Notes under the pieces: generated by a model | The model's input: only the letters and a program-made list of their open reading frames with translations | What the model was told of the DNA's origin: nothing | Databases searched by the model: none | Source: Oscillospiraceae bacterium | GTDB lineage: Bacteria; Bacillota; Clostridia; Oscillospirales; Acutalibacteraceae | Length of the DNA: 5,550 bases | Reading direction: 5' to 3' | Assembly (NCBI GenBank): GCA_031254555.1 | Contig: JAIRUF010000135.1 | Span: forward strand, 1-5,550 | Program-made: the position numbers and the translations under genes | Shown here: positions 1 through 5,550 of the stretch, piece by piece | Layout of the letters: each line of letters begins with the position of its first letter | How positions within the stretch are numbered: position 1 is the stretch's first letter

Positions 1-555
1 CCCCTCTATAAGTATCGTGGCTGATTTAAGGCCTGCCTCGTCCCCGTCTAAAAAGTCGAGCGTGCTTACTTTAAAGCCGTGACGCTCACCCCAGCGCACA
101 TACATGCGAAAAAGCATTTGCGCCCAATCCTGAGCCTCTGTTCCGCCGGCCCCCGCATGAAAGGTGAGCAGGGCATTCTTTGAGTCATATTCTCCGGAGA
201 GCAAGGTTGAAAGGGTAAAGCGCTCTATTTCCCCCTGTATGTCACGCACGCTTTTTGTGCACTCCTCAAGCATGGACTCGTCGCCCTCTTCATCTGAGAG
301 CTCGATCATCACCAGAGTATCGTCAAACATATTTTTAAGCGACTGATAGCTCTCTATTTTTCCCTTGAGCATACTTGTTCTTTGCAGGACCTTTTGCGAG
401 CCTGCAAGATCATCCCAAAATCCGTCCGCGGCTGCCTGCAGTTCAAGCTGTTCAACTTCTTTTTTCATATTCTCAAGGCCAAGCGCCTCTTTTAAGTCGC
501 AAAGCGGTTTTTCGCTCTCCAACAACTCAAAGCGCAATTCCTCAAATACAAGCAT
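1..555 (-). CDS. prfB: Peptide chain release factor 2 (RF2), N-terminal part, cut by left edge
   Basis: RF2 recognises UAA and UGA stop codons in the ribosomal A site and triggers release of the finished protein. The visible 185 codons run from an ATG at 555-553. They contain the FWDD segment (residues 46-49) of the helical domain 1, the hallmark GAGGTEAQDW (135-144), then RMYVRWGERHGFKV and DGDEAGLKSA, all standard class I RF2 sequence. The anticodon-like SPF motif and catalytic GGQ motif lie beyond the edge (about half of a roughly 365-residue protein is missing). The start has a Shine-Dalgarno GAAGGA at 570-565 (minus strand), 9 nt away, and an in-frame TAA lies just upstream. The frame is continuous through codons 25-26 (CTT GGC), where most bacterial prfB genes carry CTT TGA C and need a +1 frameshift. 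Two plus-strand genes here (glmU, prs) end in TGA, so RF2 is needed. Identity is very secure. Confidence 0.97.
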   Translation of the reverse strand, partial: MLVFEELRFELLESEKPLCDLKEALGLENMKKEVEQLELQAAADGFWDDLAGSQKVLQRTSMLKGKIESYQSLKNMFDDTLVMIELSDEEGDESMLEECTKSVRDIQGEIERFTLSTLLSGEYDSKNALLTFHAGAGGTEAQDWAQMLFRMYVRWGERHGFKVSTLDFLDGDEAGLKSATILIEG

Positions 556-605
556 TTTATCAAATCCTTCTTGAGATAATTCTTACTAATTAAAATAATC
601 AATTA

Positions 606-634
606 ATTATATTCTAATATGATATCGTTGTAAA
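606..634 (-). promoter_or_regulatory. Sigma-A-type promoter of prfB
   Basis: On the minus strand, TTTACA (634-629) and a perfect TATAAT (611-606) are separated by exactly 17 nt, within very AT-rich DNA. Transcription would start near 599, giving a leader of about 43 nt before the prfB ATG. The match is seen in the sequence; the activity is inferred. Confidence 0.7.
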
Positions 635-665
635 GTATCTGTTTTTTATATTTTGTAATACACAA

Positions 666-694
666 TTGAATTTTACCCAAAAAAAGGATATAAT
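666..694 (+). promoter_or_regulatory. Sigma-A-type promoter of the RING/galU/glmU/prs/pth operon
   Basis: TTGAAT (666-671) and a perfect TATAAT (689-694) are 17 nt apart, with a run of seven A residues in the spacer (679-685). The predicted start of transcription is near 701, giving a leader of about 50 nt before the TTG start at 752. I see no riboswitch or attenuator in that short leader. It is divergent from the prfB promoter, with the two -35 boxes about 31 nt apart, so the two polymerase footprints nearly abut. Confidence 0.75.
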
Positions 695-736
695 CATAAC
701 ATTGGGATTTATCGTTGGTTTTTATCTATAAGAAAT

Positions 737-743
737 AAGGTGG
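737..743 (+). promoter_or_regulatory. Ribosome binding site that decides the TTG start of the RING-like gene
   Basis: AAGGTGG is one mismatch from AAGGAGG and lies 8 nt before the TTG at 752-754. The in-frame GTG at 740 is inside this site and has no Shine-Dalgarno of its own, so the start at 752 is preferred over 740. Confidence 0.7.
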
Positions 744-751
744 TTTTGCTA

Positions 752-1663
752 TTGAAATATGAACATATACCTTGTGAGAAATGTAACGAAGTATTTCGTG
801 AGGGTGACGATGTCGTTGTCTGCCCTGTCTGCGGCACGCCCCATCACAGAAGCTGCTGGCAGGAAACCGGACATTGCATAAACAGGGACAAGCACTCCCC
901 TTCATTTGCCTGGGAAAACCCGCTGCCAAATGATGCGGAGCCATTAACCGCCAATCCTAACCCGGCCGAGAAGACCATCCAACAGCAAGCACAGGAGGCA
1001 TTTATGCGGCTGTACGGGTTTCGGCCATTGAGTCCCGATGATAAAATCGGTGATGTAGAGATACAGGAATATTCCAGTTTTATTGGCACAAACGCCCACA
1101 AATACATACCTAAGTTTTACAAAATGCAAAAATTAAAACGCAAAATCTCGTGGAATTGGGTCGCGTTTTTCTTCCCCATTCCCTGGCTTTTTTACAGAAA
1201 GATGTTTGCGCTGGGCGCCTTTATGGCATTTTTCTATTTTGCCATACCTATTGTCTTCGCCACAGACGTAGTTGAATATGTGCAGAGCTTGTTGGATATT
1301 TTATTTAATCTGGACCGGACAGGCCTGTCCTCTCAGGACATAGCGTCTGTACTTCCCCCCCAGCCGTTTTCTTATTCAGTGAGCGACGCCATTCAGACAG
1401 CGGTCCGGTTTGCCTGCTTTTTGTTCGGCGATTACTGGTATATGCAAAGGTCTTCCAAAAACATATGTGCCATGCGCACAAAAAAACTTGAGGGCAGCAA
1501 CCACCTTTTGGCTCTTAAAAGAAAAGGCGGCGTATCGGTTTTTAAAATGCTGATCGGTCTTTTTTGCGTGTATGCCGTTTACCAGGCCGCTATATCTGTG
1601 GCGCTGCGTACAGGGTATGACATATCTTCTCTTATACAAATGGTCATTAACTATTTTAGGTAA
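752..1663 (+). CDS. Prokaryotic RING/zinc-finger membrane protein, DUF2628-like, function unknown
   Basis: The protein has 303 residues from the TTG start (307 if the GTG at 740 is used). The N-terminus is a compact metal site: C8-x2-C11, then C24-P-V-C27-G-T-P-H31-H32-R-S-C35-W, with further H41 and C42. This resembles the prokaryotic RING finger family 1 and probably binds two zinc ions. A polar, Pro/Asn-rich linker (about 50-95) follows. The second half is hydrophobic: a WNWVAFFFPIPWLFYRKM block (about 134-151), as in DUF2628 proteins, leads into a membrane helix (about 151-172), another near 213-231, and a C-terminal one near 262-285. There is no signal peptide, so the zinc domain is probably cytosolic and tethered to the membrane. 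It leads the operon, with galU 21 nt downstream, which suggests an envelope-linked or sensing role, but this is inference. No enzyme motif is visible. E3 ubiquitin ligase activity should not be assumed. Confidence 0.8.
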   Translation: MKYEHIPCEKCNEVFREGDDVVVCPVCGTPHHRSCWQETGHCINRDKHSPSFAWENPLPNDAEPLTANPNPAEKTIQQQAQEAFMRLYGFRPLSPDDKIGDVEIQEYSSFIGTNAHKYIPKFYKMQKLKRKISWNWVAFFFPIPWLFYRKMFALGAFMAFFYFAIPIVFATDVVEYVQSLLDILFNLDRTGLSSQDIASVLPPQPFSYSVSDAIQTAVRFACFLFGDYWYMQRSSKNICAMRTKKLEGSNHLLALKRKGGVSVFKMLIGLFCVYAVYQAAISVALRTGYDISSLIQMVINYFR

Positions 1664-1669
1664 TTTTTT

Positions 1670-1676
1670 GAGGTGA
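1670..1676 (+). promoter_or_regulatory. Ribosome binding site that decides the ATG start of galU
   Basis: GAGGTGA is 8 nt before the ATG at 1685. An in-frame GTG at 1673 is embedded in this site and would add only MSYH; it has no Shine-Dalgarno at a usable distance, so 1685 is preferred. The layout copies that of the upstream gene, where the binding site also contains an in-frame GTG. Confidence 0.7.
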
Positions 1677-1684
1677 GCTATCAC

Positions 1685-2560
1685 ATGAAAGTCAAAAAAG
1701 CTATAATCCCCGCGGCTGGCTTAGGCACCCGTATTTTGCCGGTGTCAAAGTCTGTGCCCAAGGAAATGATAAACATAGTTGACAAGCCCGCCATTCAATA
1801 TATAGTCGAGGAGGCCGTGGCCTCCGGCATTGAGGAAATACTCATAATAACAAATAGGGGCAAGGGAGCTATTGAGGATCATTTTGACCACGCTTTTGAG
1901 CTGGAACACTGCCTTAAATCGTCTTGCGGCAAGGAAAGGCTCTATGAGGACGTGCTCTGTGTTGCAAACCTTGCCAACATATATTTTTTAAGGCAGAAAC
2001 AGACAAAGGGGCTTGGCCACGCCGTGCTCTGCGCCCGTTCATTTGTCGGTGACGAGCCTTTTGTTGTGATGTACGGCGACGATGTGATTATCTCAGATGA
2101 CCCTGTGACCGCACAGCTGATTCGGGTTTACGATGAGTTTGGCAAGAGCACCGCCGGAGTTCAGGAGGTGTCCCACCAGGACATATTAAAATACAGTTCC
2201 CTGCGCGTTGAGCCTATAAGAGATAATATCATGAAGTGTTTGGATATTTTAGAAAAGCCGACGCCAGATAAGATTATGTCAAATTACGCTGTTTTGGGAC
2301 GTGTTTTGCTTACCCCTGACATCTTTGATCTGATACAGTCGTCCTGCCCGGACCCGCGGGACGGCGAGATTTATTTGACTCAGGCTTTGGCCTCCCTGGC
2401 AAAAAAAGACCGGCTCAATGCAGTTGATTTTGTCGGCAAAAGATATGATATCGGAAATAAACTTGGCATACTTAAAGCCAATTGTGAGGCGGCGCTTGCG
2501 CACCCTGAAATAAAAGACAGCTTTAAGGCATACATTAAAGAGCTGGCCGCCGGAATATAA
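1685..2560 (+). CDS. galU: UTP--glucose-1-phosphate uridylyltransferase (UDP-glucose pyrophosphorylase)
   Basis: The enzyme joins UTP and glucose-1-phosphate to give UDP-glucose and pyrophosphate, in the cytosol. UDP-glucose feeds glycolipids, teichoic acid or polysaccharide glucosylation and galactose use. At 291 residues it has the usual length. Visible motifs are the nucleotide-binding loop PAAGLGTR (9-16), PKEM (25-28), VDKPAIQYIVEEAV (32-45), GLGHAVLCARSF (109-120), metal-site YGDD (130-133), EKP (190-192), SNYAVLGR (199-206) and GKRYDIGNKLG (251-261). Small departures from the commonest form are ILPVSK for FLPATK and TNRGKG for TGRNKR, which I recall in a subset of Clostridia GalU proteins. 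A related glucose-1-phosphate thymidylyltransferase is less likely, because the IVDKPAIQYIVEEAV and GLGHAVLCA blocks are typical of GalU. It sits 21 nt after the RING-like gene and 33 nt before glmU, so co-transcription is expected. Confidence 0.93.
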   Translation: MKVKKAIIPAAGLGTRILPVSKSVPKEMINIVDKPAIQYIVEEAVASGIEEILIITNRGKGAIEDHFDHAFELEHCLKSSCGKERLYEDVLCVANLANIYFLRQKQTKGLGHAVLCARSFVGDEPFVVMYGDDVIISDDPVTAQLIRVYDEFGKSTAGVQEVSHQDILKYSSLRVEPIRDNIMKCLDILEKPTPDKIMSNYAVLGRVLLTPDIFDLIQSSCPDPRDGEIYLTQALASLAKKDRLNAVDFVGKRYDIGNKLGILKANCEAALAHPEIKDSFKAYIKELAAGI

Positions 2561-2593
2561 ATAAAACAACTTGTATATTTAGGGGGACGCAAA

Positions 2594-3979
2594 ATGAATA
2601 AAAACTGCGCTGTCATCCTTGCCGCAGGTGATGGTAAAAGGATGAAATCTGACCTCTCAAAGGTCCTGTCAAAAGTTCTTTTTGTGCCTATGATAGATTG
2701 GGTCGCAAACGCCGTTAAGGCAAGCGGTATAAGTGAAATATGTATAGTTACCGGTTTTGCCGGCGAACAGGTTAAATCCCACATGGGGGAAAGTTTCTCC
2801 TACGCTGTGCAGGAACACAGGCTGGGCACCGGCCACGCCGTCATGCAGGCTCTGGACTTTATTAAAAAAAGTGACGCTGACAACGTCTTGATTCTAAACG
2901 GCGACGCCCCCTTAATAGACGCTGATACGATACGCTGCGCGTGCCGTGAACATATGGATACCAACAGCGCGATTACCCTTGTGTCTGCAAGCGTCCCTGA
3001 CCCCGCGGGATACGGCAGGGTTATACGCAGCTCTGGTGGAAAACTGGTCCGCGTCGCAGAGCACAGGGACGCAACGCCTGACGAACTTACAATAAACGAG
3101 GTCAACTCCGGACTTTACTGGTTTAAAAAAGATGACCTCATATACGCTTTGTCACAGATGAAACCTGAAAATGATCAGGGCGAATACTACCTGACGGACG
3201 CCGTTGGCATTCTTATAGCGGCGGGACTTGAAACATCCGCATATAAAACGCTCAATTCACATGTTGTTTTGGGCGCCAACGACCGGGTTCAGCTTATGCA
3301 GCTCAATGAGATAGCCCGCATGGAGGTTTTGCACCGACTTATGATAAGCGGAGTAGATATACCCTGCACGGACGGCATCATAATAAGCGATGGAGTACCC
3401 GTCGGCCTTGGCAGCACTATTCTGCCAAACACTATTCTGCGGGGCAAAACCCAAGTTGGATCAAACTGTACGCTTGGTCCCAATTGCCTTATCGAAAACT
3501 GCATTATACAGGACAATGTAAAGCTGTGCAATGTTCAGGCCGAAAATTCTACAATAAAAAACTCGTCTGACGCGGGACCTTTCGCCCATATAAGACCCGG
3601 CTGCGAAATTGGCCCAAATGTTCATATAGGCAATTTTGTTGAGGTTAAGAATTCCGTTTTGGACGACGGCTCCAAGGTTCCGCACCTCACCTATATCGGC
3701 GATTCTGATATAGGCCGGGGCGTAAATTTTGGCTGCGGCAGTTTAACCGTCAACTATGACGGTAAAAATAAACACCGTACCACTATAAAGGACCGCGCTT
3801 TTATAGGATGCAACACCAATCTTTTAGCTCCGGTAACCGTTGGGGAGTTTGCGTTTATTGCCGCTGGATCCACAATTTCTGACGACGTACCGCCCTTTGC
3901 TTTGGCAATCGCGAGGGGGCGGCAGACGAATAAAGAAAATTGGGTAGCTGAGAAAAAGCCGTATAAAAACATGGACTGA
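2594..3979 (+). CDS. glmU: Bifunctional GlmU: GlcN-1-P acetyltransferase / GlcNAc-1-P uridyltransferase
   Basis: GlmU makes UDP-GlcNAc for peptidoglycan in two steps: the C-terminal domain acetylates glucosamine-1-phosphate with acetyl-CoA, and the N-terminal domain adds UMP from UTP. The N-terminal half shows LAAGDGKRMKS (9-19), QEHRLGTGHAV (73-83), metal ligand D104 in NGDAPL, GYGRV (139-143), NEVNSG (168-173) and GAND (227-230). The C-terminal half (about 255-445) is a left-handed beta-helix of hexapeptide repeats, with GPFAHIRPG (328-336), K352, catalytic His364 in HLTYIGD, NYDG (387-390) and SRVPQ-like ARGRQ (440-444). Its 461 residues are full length. The usual GxGTRM loop reads GDGKRM, a Thr-to-Lys change I recall in other Clostridia. 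The stretch IPCTDGIIISDG (256-267) replaces the common DP-x-TYI. The start is an ATG 7 nt after AGGGGG (2581-2586). It ends in TGA. Confidence 0.97.
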   Translation: MNKNCAVILAAGDGKRMKSDLSKVLSKVLFVPMIDWVANAVKASGISEICIVTGFAGEQVKSHMGESFSYAVQEHRLGTGHAVMQALDFIKKSDADNVLILNGDAPLIDADTIRCACREHMDTNSAITLVSASVPDPAGYGRVIRSSGGKLVRVAEHRDATPDELTINEVNSGLYWFKKDDLIYALSQMKPENDQGEYYLTDAVGILIAAGLETSAYKTLNSHVVLGANDRVQLMQLNEIARMEVLHRLMISGVDIPCTDGIIISDGVPVGLGSTILPNTILRGKTQVGSNCTLGPNCLIENCIIQDNVKLCNVQAENSTIKNSSDAGPFAHIRPGCEIGPNVHIGNFVEVKNSVLDDGSKVPHLTYIGDSDIGRGVNFGCGSLTVNYDGKNKHRTTIKDRAFIGCNTNLLAPVTVGEFAFIAAGSTISDDVPPFALAIARGRQTNKENWVAEKKPYKNMD

Positions 3980-4036
3980 TGTTCTGAGCTTGCGCGTGGG
4001 CTTTGCCATTAGCTGTAAATTAAGGGAAGTTGTAAT

Positions 4037-4087
4037 ATGCAAATCGAAAGGACGTATGTATTTTGGGTGTGCACGGCAAGGACATAA
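4037..4087 (+). other. Possible 16-codon upstream ORF overlapping the start of prs
   Basis: An ATG at 4037 lies 9 nt after AAGGGA (4022-4027) and opens a frame encoding MQIERTYVFWVCTART, ending with TAA at 4085-4087. It overlaps the first 25 nt of prs in another frame, so ribosomes translating it would cross the prs ribosome binding site and TTG start. The peptide itself resembles nothing I know. It may be a chance ORF; a regulatory effect on prs is only a hypothesis. Confidence 0.2.
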
Positions 4088-5022
4088 AAATTTTTAGCGG
4101 CAACTCCAACAAAGAGGTTGCTAGGAATATTGCACGAGGTATCGGGCTTTATCTCAGCAAATCAGAGATATCAACTTTTAGCGACGGTGAAATATCCATA
4201 TCTATCGGGGAATCCGTTCGCGGGTCTGACGCCTTTATCGTCCAGTCAACCAGCGCTCCTGTGAACAACAATATAATGGAACTCGCCTTGATGTGCGACG
4301 CTCTTAAACGCTCGTCCGCCGCAAGGGTAACTGCGGTTATACCCTATTTCGGCTACGCAAGGCAGGATAGGCAGGCAAAGGCACGCGACCCTATATCGGC
4401 AAAACTTGTTGCCAACTTAATCTCCTGCGCGGGGGCTGACCGTGTTTTGACAATGGATCTTCACGCGCCGCAGATACAGGGTTTTTTCAGTGTGCCGGTC
4501 GATCACCTTTTGGGCGTTCCGATCCTCACCCCTTACTTTTTGGATAAGTTCGGCCGGAATAATGAAGATATTGTGATAGTATCGCCTGATTTCGGATCCG
4601 TTACAAGGGTTCGCAATTTTGCCCAACGCTTTAACGCCCCCGTGGCCATAATTGACAAGCGCAGACAAAGGGCCAACGTATGCGAGGTCATGAATATCAT
4701 AGGAGACGTTTTTGGCAAAACGGTTATCCTTGTCGACGACATGATAGACACCGCGGGCACATTGTGCAATGCCGCAAAGGCCGTTATCGAAAAGGGCGGG
4801 GCAAAAGAAGTGTATGCGTGCGCAACGCACGGTGTGCTGTCCGGCCCGGCTATAGAGAGAATTGAGAACAGCGTTTTAAAAGAGGTTGTCATCCTTGACA
4901 CAATATATCAGCCAAAGGAAAACCGCATTGACAAGATAAACATACTGCCGGTTTCGCAGGTGTTCTCAGAGGCGATAGAGCGAATCTATGACGATAAGCC
5001 TATTTCTACTCTCTTCGTATGA
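4063..5022 (+). CDS. prs: Ribose-phosphate pyrophosphokinase (PRPP synthetase)
   Basis: Prs transfers pyrophosphate from ATP to ribose-5-phosphate, giving PRPP for purine, pyrimidine, His, Trp and NAD synthesis. The 319 residues match the usual 310-320. Motifs are FSDGE (39-43), ATP-binding PYFGYARQDRQAKARDP (94-110), MDLHAPQIQGFF with His134 (131-142), catalytic flexible loop DKRR (198-201) and the PRPP signature VDDMIDTAGTL (224-234). One variation is PDFGSVTR (175-182) where Bacillus has PDHGGVTR. The chosen TTG start at 4063 lies 10 nt after AAAGGA (4047-4052); the ATG at 4056 is out of frame, and the in-frame GTG at 4069 is too far from the binding site. The family usually begins near the HGKDIKIFSG block, which fits. 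It follows glmU by 83 nt, as in Bacillus. I see no strong promoter or terminator in that gap, so it is probably in the same transcript. It ends in TGA. Confidence 0.96.
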   Translation: MGVHGKDIKIFSGNSNKEVARNIARGIGLYLSKSEISTFSDGEISISIGESVRGSDAFIVQSTSAPVNNNIMELALMCDALKRSSAARVTAVIPYFGYARQDRQAKARDPISAKLVANLISCAGADRVLTMDLHAPQIQGFFSVPVDHLLGVPILTPYFLDKFGRNNEDIVIVSPDFGSVTRVRNFAQRFNAPVAIIDKRRQRANVCEVMNIIGDVFGKTVILVDDMIDTAGTLCNAAKAVIEKGGAKEVYACATHGVLSGPAIERIENSVLKEVVILDTIYQPKENRIDKINILPVSQVFSEAIERIYDDKPISTLFV

Positions 5023-5043
5023 TTTTTAAGGAGATTTTATATA

Positions 5044-5550
5044 ATGTACTTAATAGCAGGTCTTGGGAACCCCGGGCTAAAATACAGTAAAACCCGTCAC
5101 AATGTCGGATTTATGTTTATAGACGCGCTCTCTAAGGACTTATCGATCAAGGTTGACCGGGCAAAATTTAGCTCACTTTTAGGAGACGCTGTTATATCGG
5201 GTGAAAAATGTATGCTGATAAAGCCCCTCACCTTTATGAACAACAGCGGTCACGCAGTTTCGCAGGTTGCGGGATTTTATAAAATCCCGCCTGAAAATAT
5301 CATAGTAGTTTATGACGATGTAAGCCTTGATATAGGCAGTATGAGGATAAGGCTTAAGGGCTCTAGCGGCGGTCAAAAGGGCATGCAGAGCATTATTGAC
5401 CACTTAAACACATCCGTCTTTGCGCGCATAAAAATAGGGATTGGGGAAAAGCCGTATGATGATTACCTGCTGTCTGACTATGTGCTCTCAAAGTTTAACC
5501 GCTGTGAGCGCAAAGTGATAGACTCTGTTATAAATAACGCCGTATCAGCC
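5044..5550 (+). CDS. pth: Peptidyl-tRNA hydrolase (Pth, Bacillus SpoVC homologue), cut by right edge
   Basis: Pth cleaves the ester bond of peptidyl-tRNAs that drop off the ribosome, returning tRNA to the pool. The 169 visible codons are about 90 percent of a typical 185-195 residue enzyme. Visible are GLGNPGLKYSKTRHNVGF (6-23) with active-site Asn9 and catalytic His19, LIKPLTFMNNSG (58-69) with Met65 and Asn66, catalytic Asp91 in VVYDDVSLDIG (88-98), KGSSGGQKGMQSIIDHL (105-121) and RIKIGIG (128-134). At the GGHNG motif this protein reads GGQKG, so the residue matching E. coli Asn114 is Lys112. The start is an ATG 9 nt after AAGGAGA (5028-5034). The gene follows prs by 21 nt, so it is almost certainly co-transcribed. 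In many Firmicutes mfd comes next; that is off the edge here. A 22-bp perfect palindrome lies at codons 76-83. Confidence 0.96.
   Translation, partial: MYLIAGLGNPGLKYSKTRHNVGFMFIDALSKDLSIKVDRAKFSSLLGDAVISGEKCMLIKPLTFMNNSGHAVSQVAGFYKIPPENIIVVYDDVSLDIGSMRIRLKGSSGGQKGMQSIIDHLNTSVFARIKIGIGEKPYDDYLLSDYVLSKFNRCERKVIDSVINNAVSA
5269..5290. repeat. 22-bp perfect palindrome inside pth
   Basis: The half-site GCGGGATTTTA is followed directly by its exact reverse complement. As RNA it could fold into a 9-bp stem (five of the pairs G-C) with a UAUA loop. It begins exactly at pth codon 76 and encodes AGFYKIP on either strand. No T-run follows on either strand, so it is not an intrinsic terminator. Function unknown. 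Confidence 0.6.

Noticed and set aside
1317..1330. 14-nt perfect palindrome GGACAGGCCTGTCC inside the RING-like gene
   Set aside because: At 4^-7 per position, about 0.3 such palindromes are expected by chance in a window of this size, and nothing else supports a site.
752..1663. Bacterial ubiquitin-like conjugation or defence system based on the RING-like domain
   Set aside because: No E1-, E2-, ubiquitin-like or peptidase partner is nearby; all neighbours are housekeeping genes, and the metal site alone does not show ligase activity.
2553..2580. Possible hairpin between galU and glmU (AATATA ... TATATT)
   Set aside because: The stem is only six A-T pairs with a 14-nt loop and no T-run follows, so it would not terminate transcription.
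2380..2784. 134-codon open frame on the minus strand across galU and glmU
   Set aside because: It overlaps two well-identified genes, resembles no known family, and has the composition of a shadow frame.
3980..4062. Possible separate promoter for prs (TTGCGC or TTGCCA with TGTAAA or TGTAAT)
   Set aside because: No pair of these boxes has an acceptable spacer; every combination is too long (19 or 22 nt) or matches the -10 poorly.
4417..4901. Open frames of 137 and 122 codons on the minus strand within prs
   Set aside because: They lie wholly within a conserved enzyme gene, and their translations look like antisense of Prs with no recognisable motif.
1..5550. CRISPR arrays, insertion sequences, tRNA or rRNA genes, phage or integration features
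   Set aside because: No spaced direct repeats, transposase motifs, terminal repeats or RNA gene signatures were seen; nearly all the sequence is explained by six housekeeping-type genes.

Overview
The window is ordinary core-genome sequence from a low-to-moderate GC, Gram-positive-type bacterium. The best guess is a member of the Clostridia, perhaps close to the Oscillospiraceae/Ruminococcaceae. This rests on strong purine-rich Shine-Dalgarno sites, near-consensus sigma-A promoters, frequent ATA and AGG codons, the glmU-prs-pth gene order typical of Firmicutes, and Clostridia-like residues in the proteins. The lineage is inferred from remembered family sequences, not from a search.

Layout. 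Positions 1-555 (minus strand) hold the N-terminal 185 codons of prfB (release factor 2), cut by the left edge. Positions 556-751 are a divergent intergenic region with two well-formed promoters back to back: TTTACA-17-TATAAT for prfB and TTGAAT-17-TATAAT for the plus-strand genes. From 752 to the right edge, five plus-strand genes are closely spaced (gaps of about 21, 33, 83 and 21 nt) with no convincing terminator between them: a prokaryotic RING/zinc-finger membrane protein with a DUF2628-like region, galU, glmU, prs, and pth (cut by the right edge at codon 169). They look like one operon read from the promoter at 666-694.

How the genes fit together. GalU makes UDP-glucose and GlmU makes UDP-GlcNAc, the entry precursor of peptidoglycan; both use UTP. 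Prs makes PRPP, needed for pyrimidine (hence UTP), purine, His, Trp and NAD synthesis. Pth recycles peptidyl-tRNA, and the divergent prfB terminates translation at UAA and UGA. The operon therefore joins envelope precursor supply, nucleotide supply and translation upkeep. Compared with the Bacillus arrangement spoVG-glmU-prs-ctc-spoVC(pth), spoVG and ctc are missing here, and the RING-like membrane protein plus galU sit upstream instead.

I found no clearly new system. The points most worth a second look are a 22-bp perfect palindrome inside pth, a prfB that lacks the usual programmed frameshift at exactly codons 25/26, the uncharacterised RING-like membrane protein leading the operon, and a short ORF with its own ribosome binding site overlapping the TTG start of prs.
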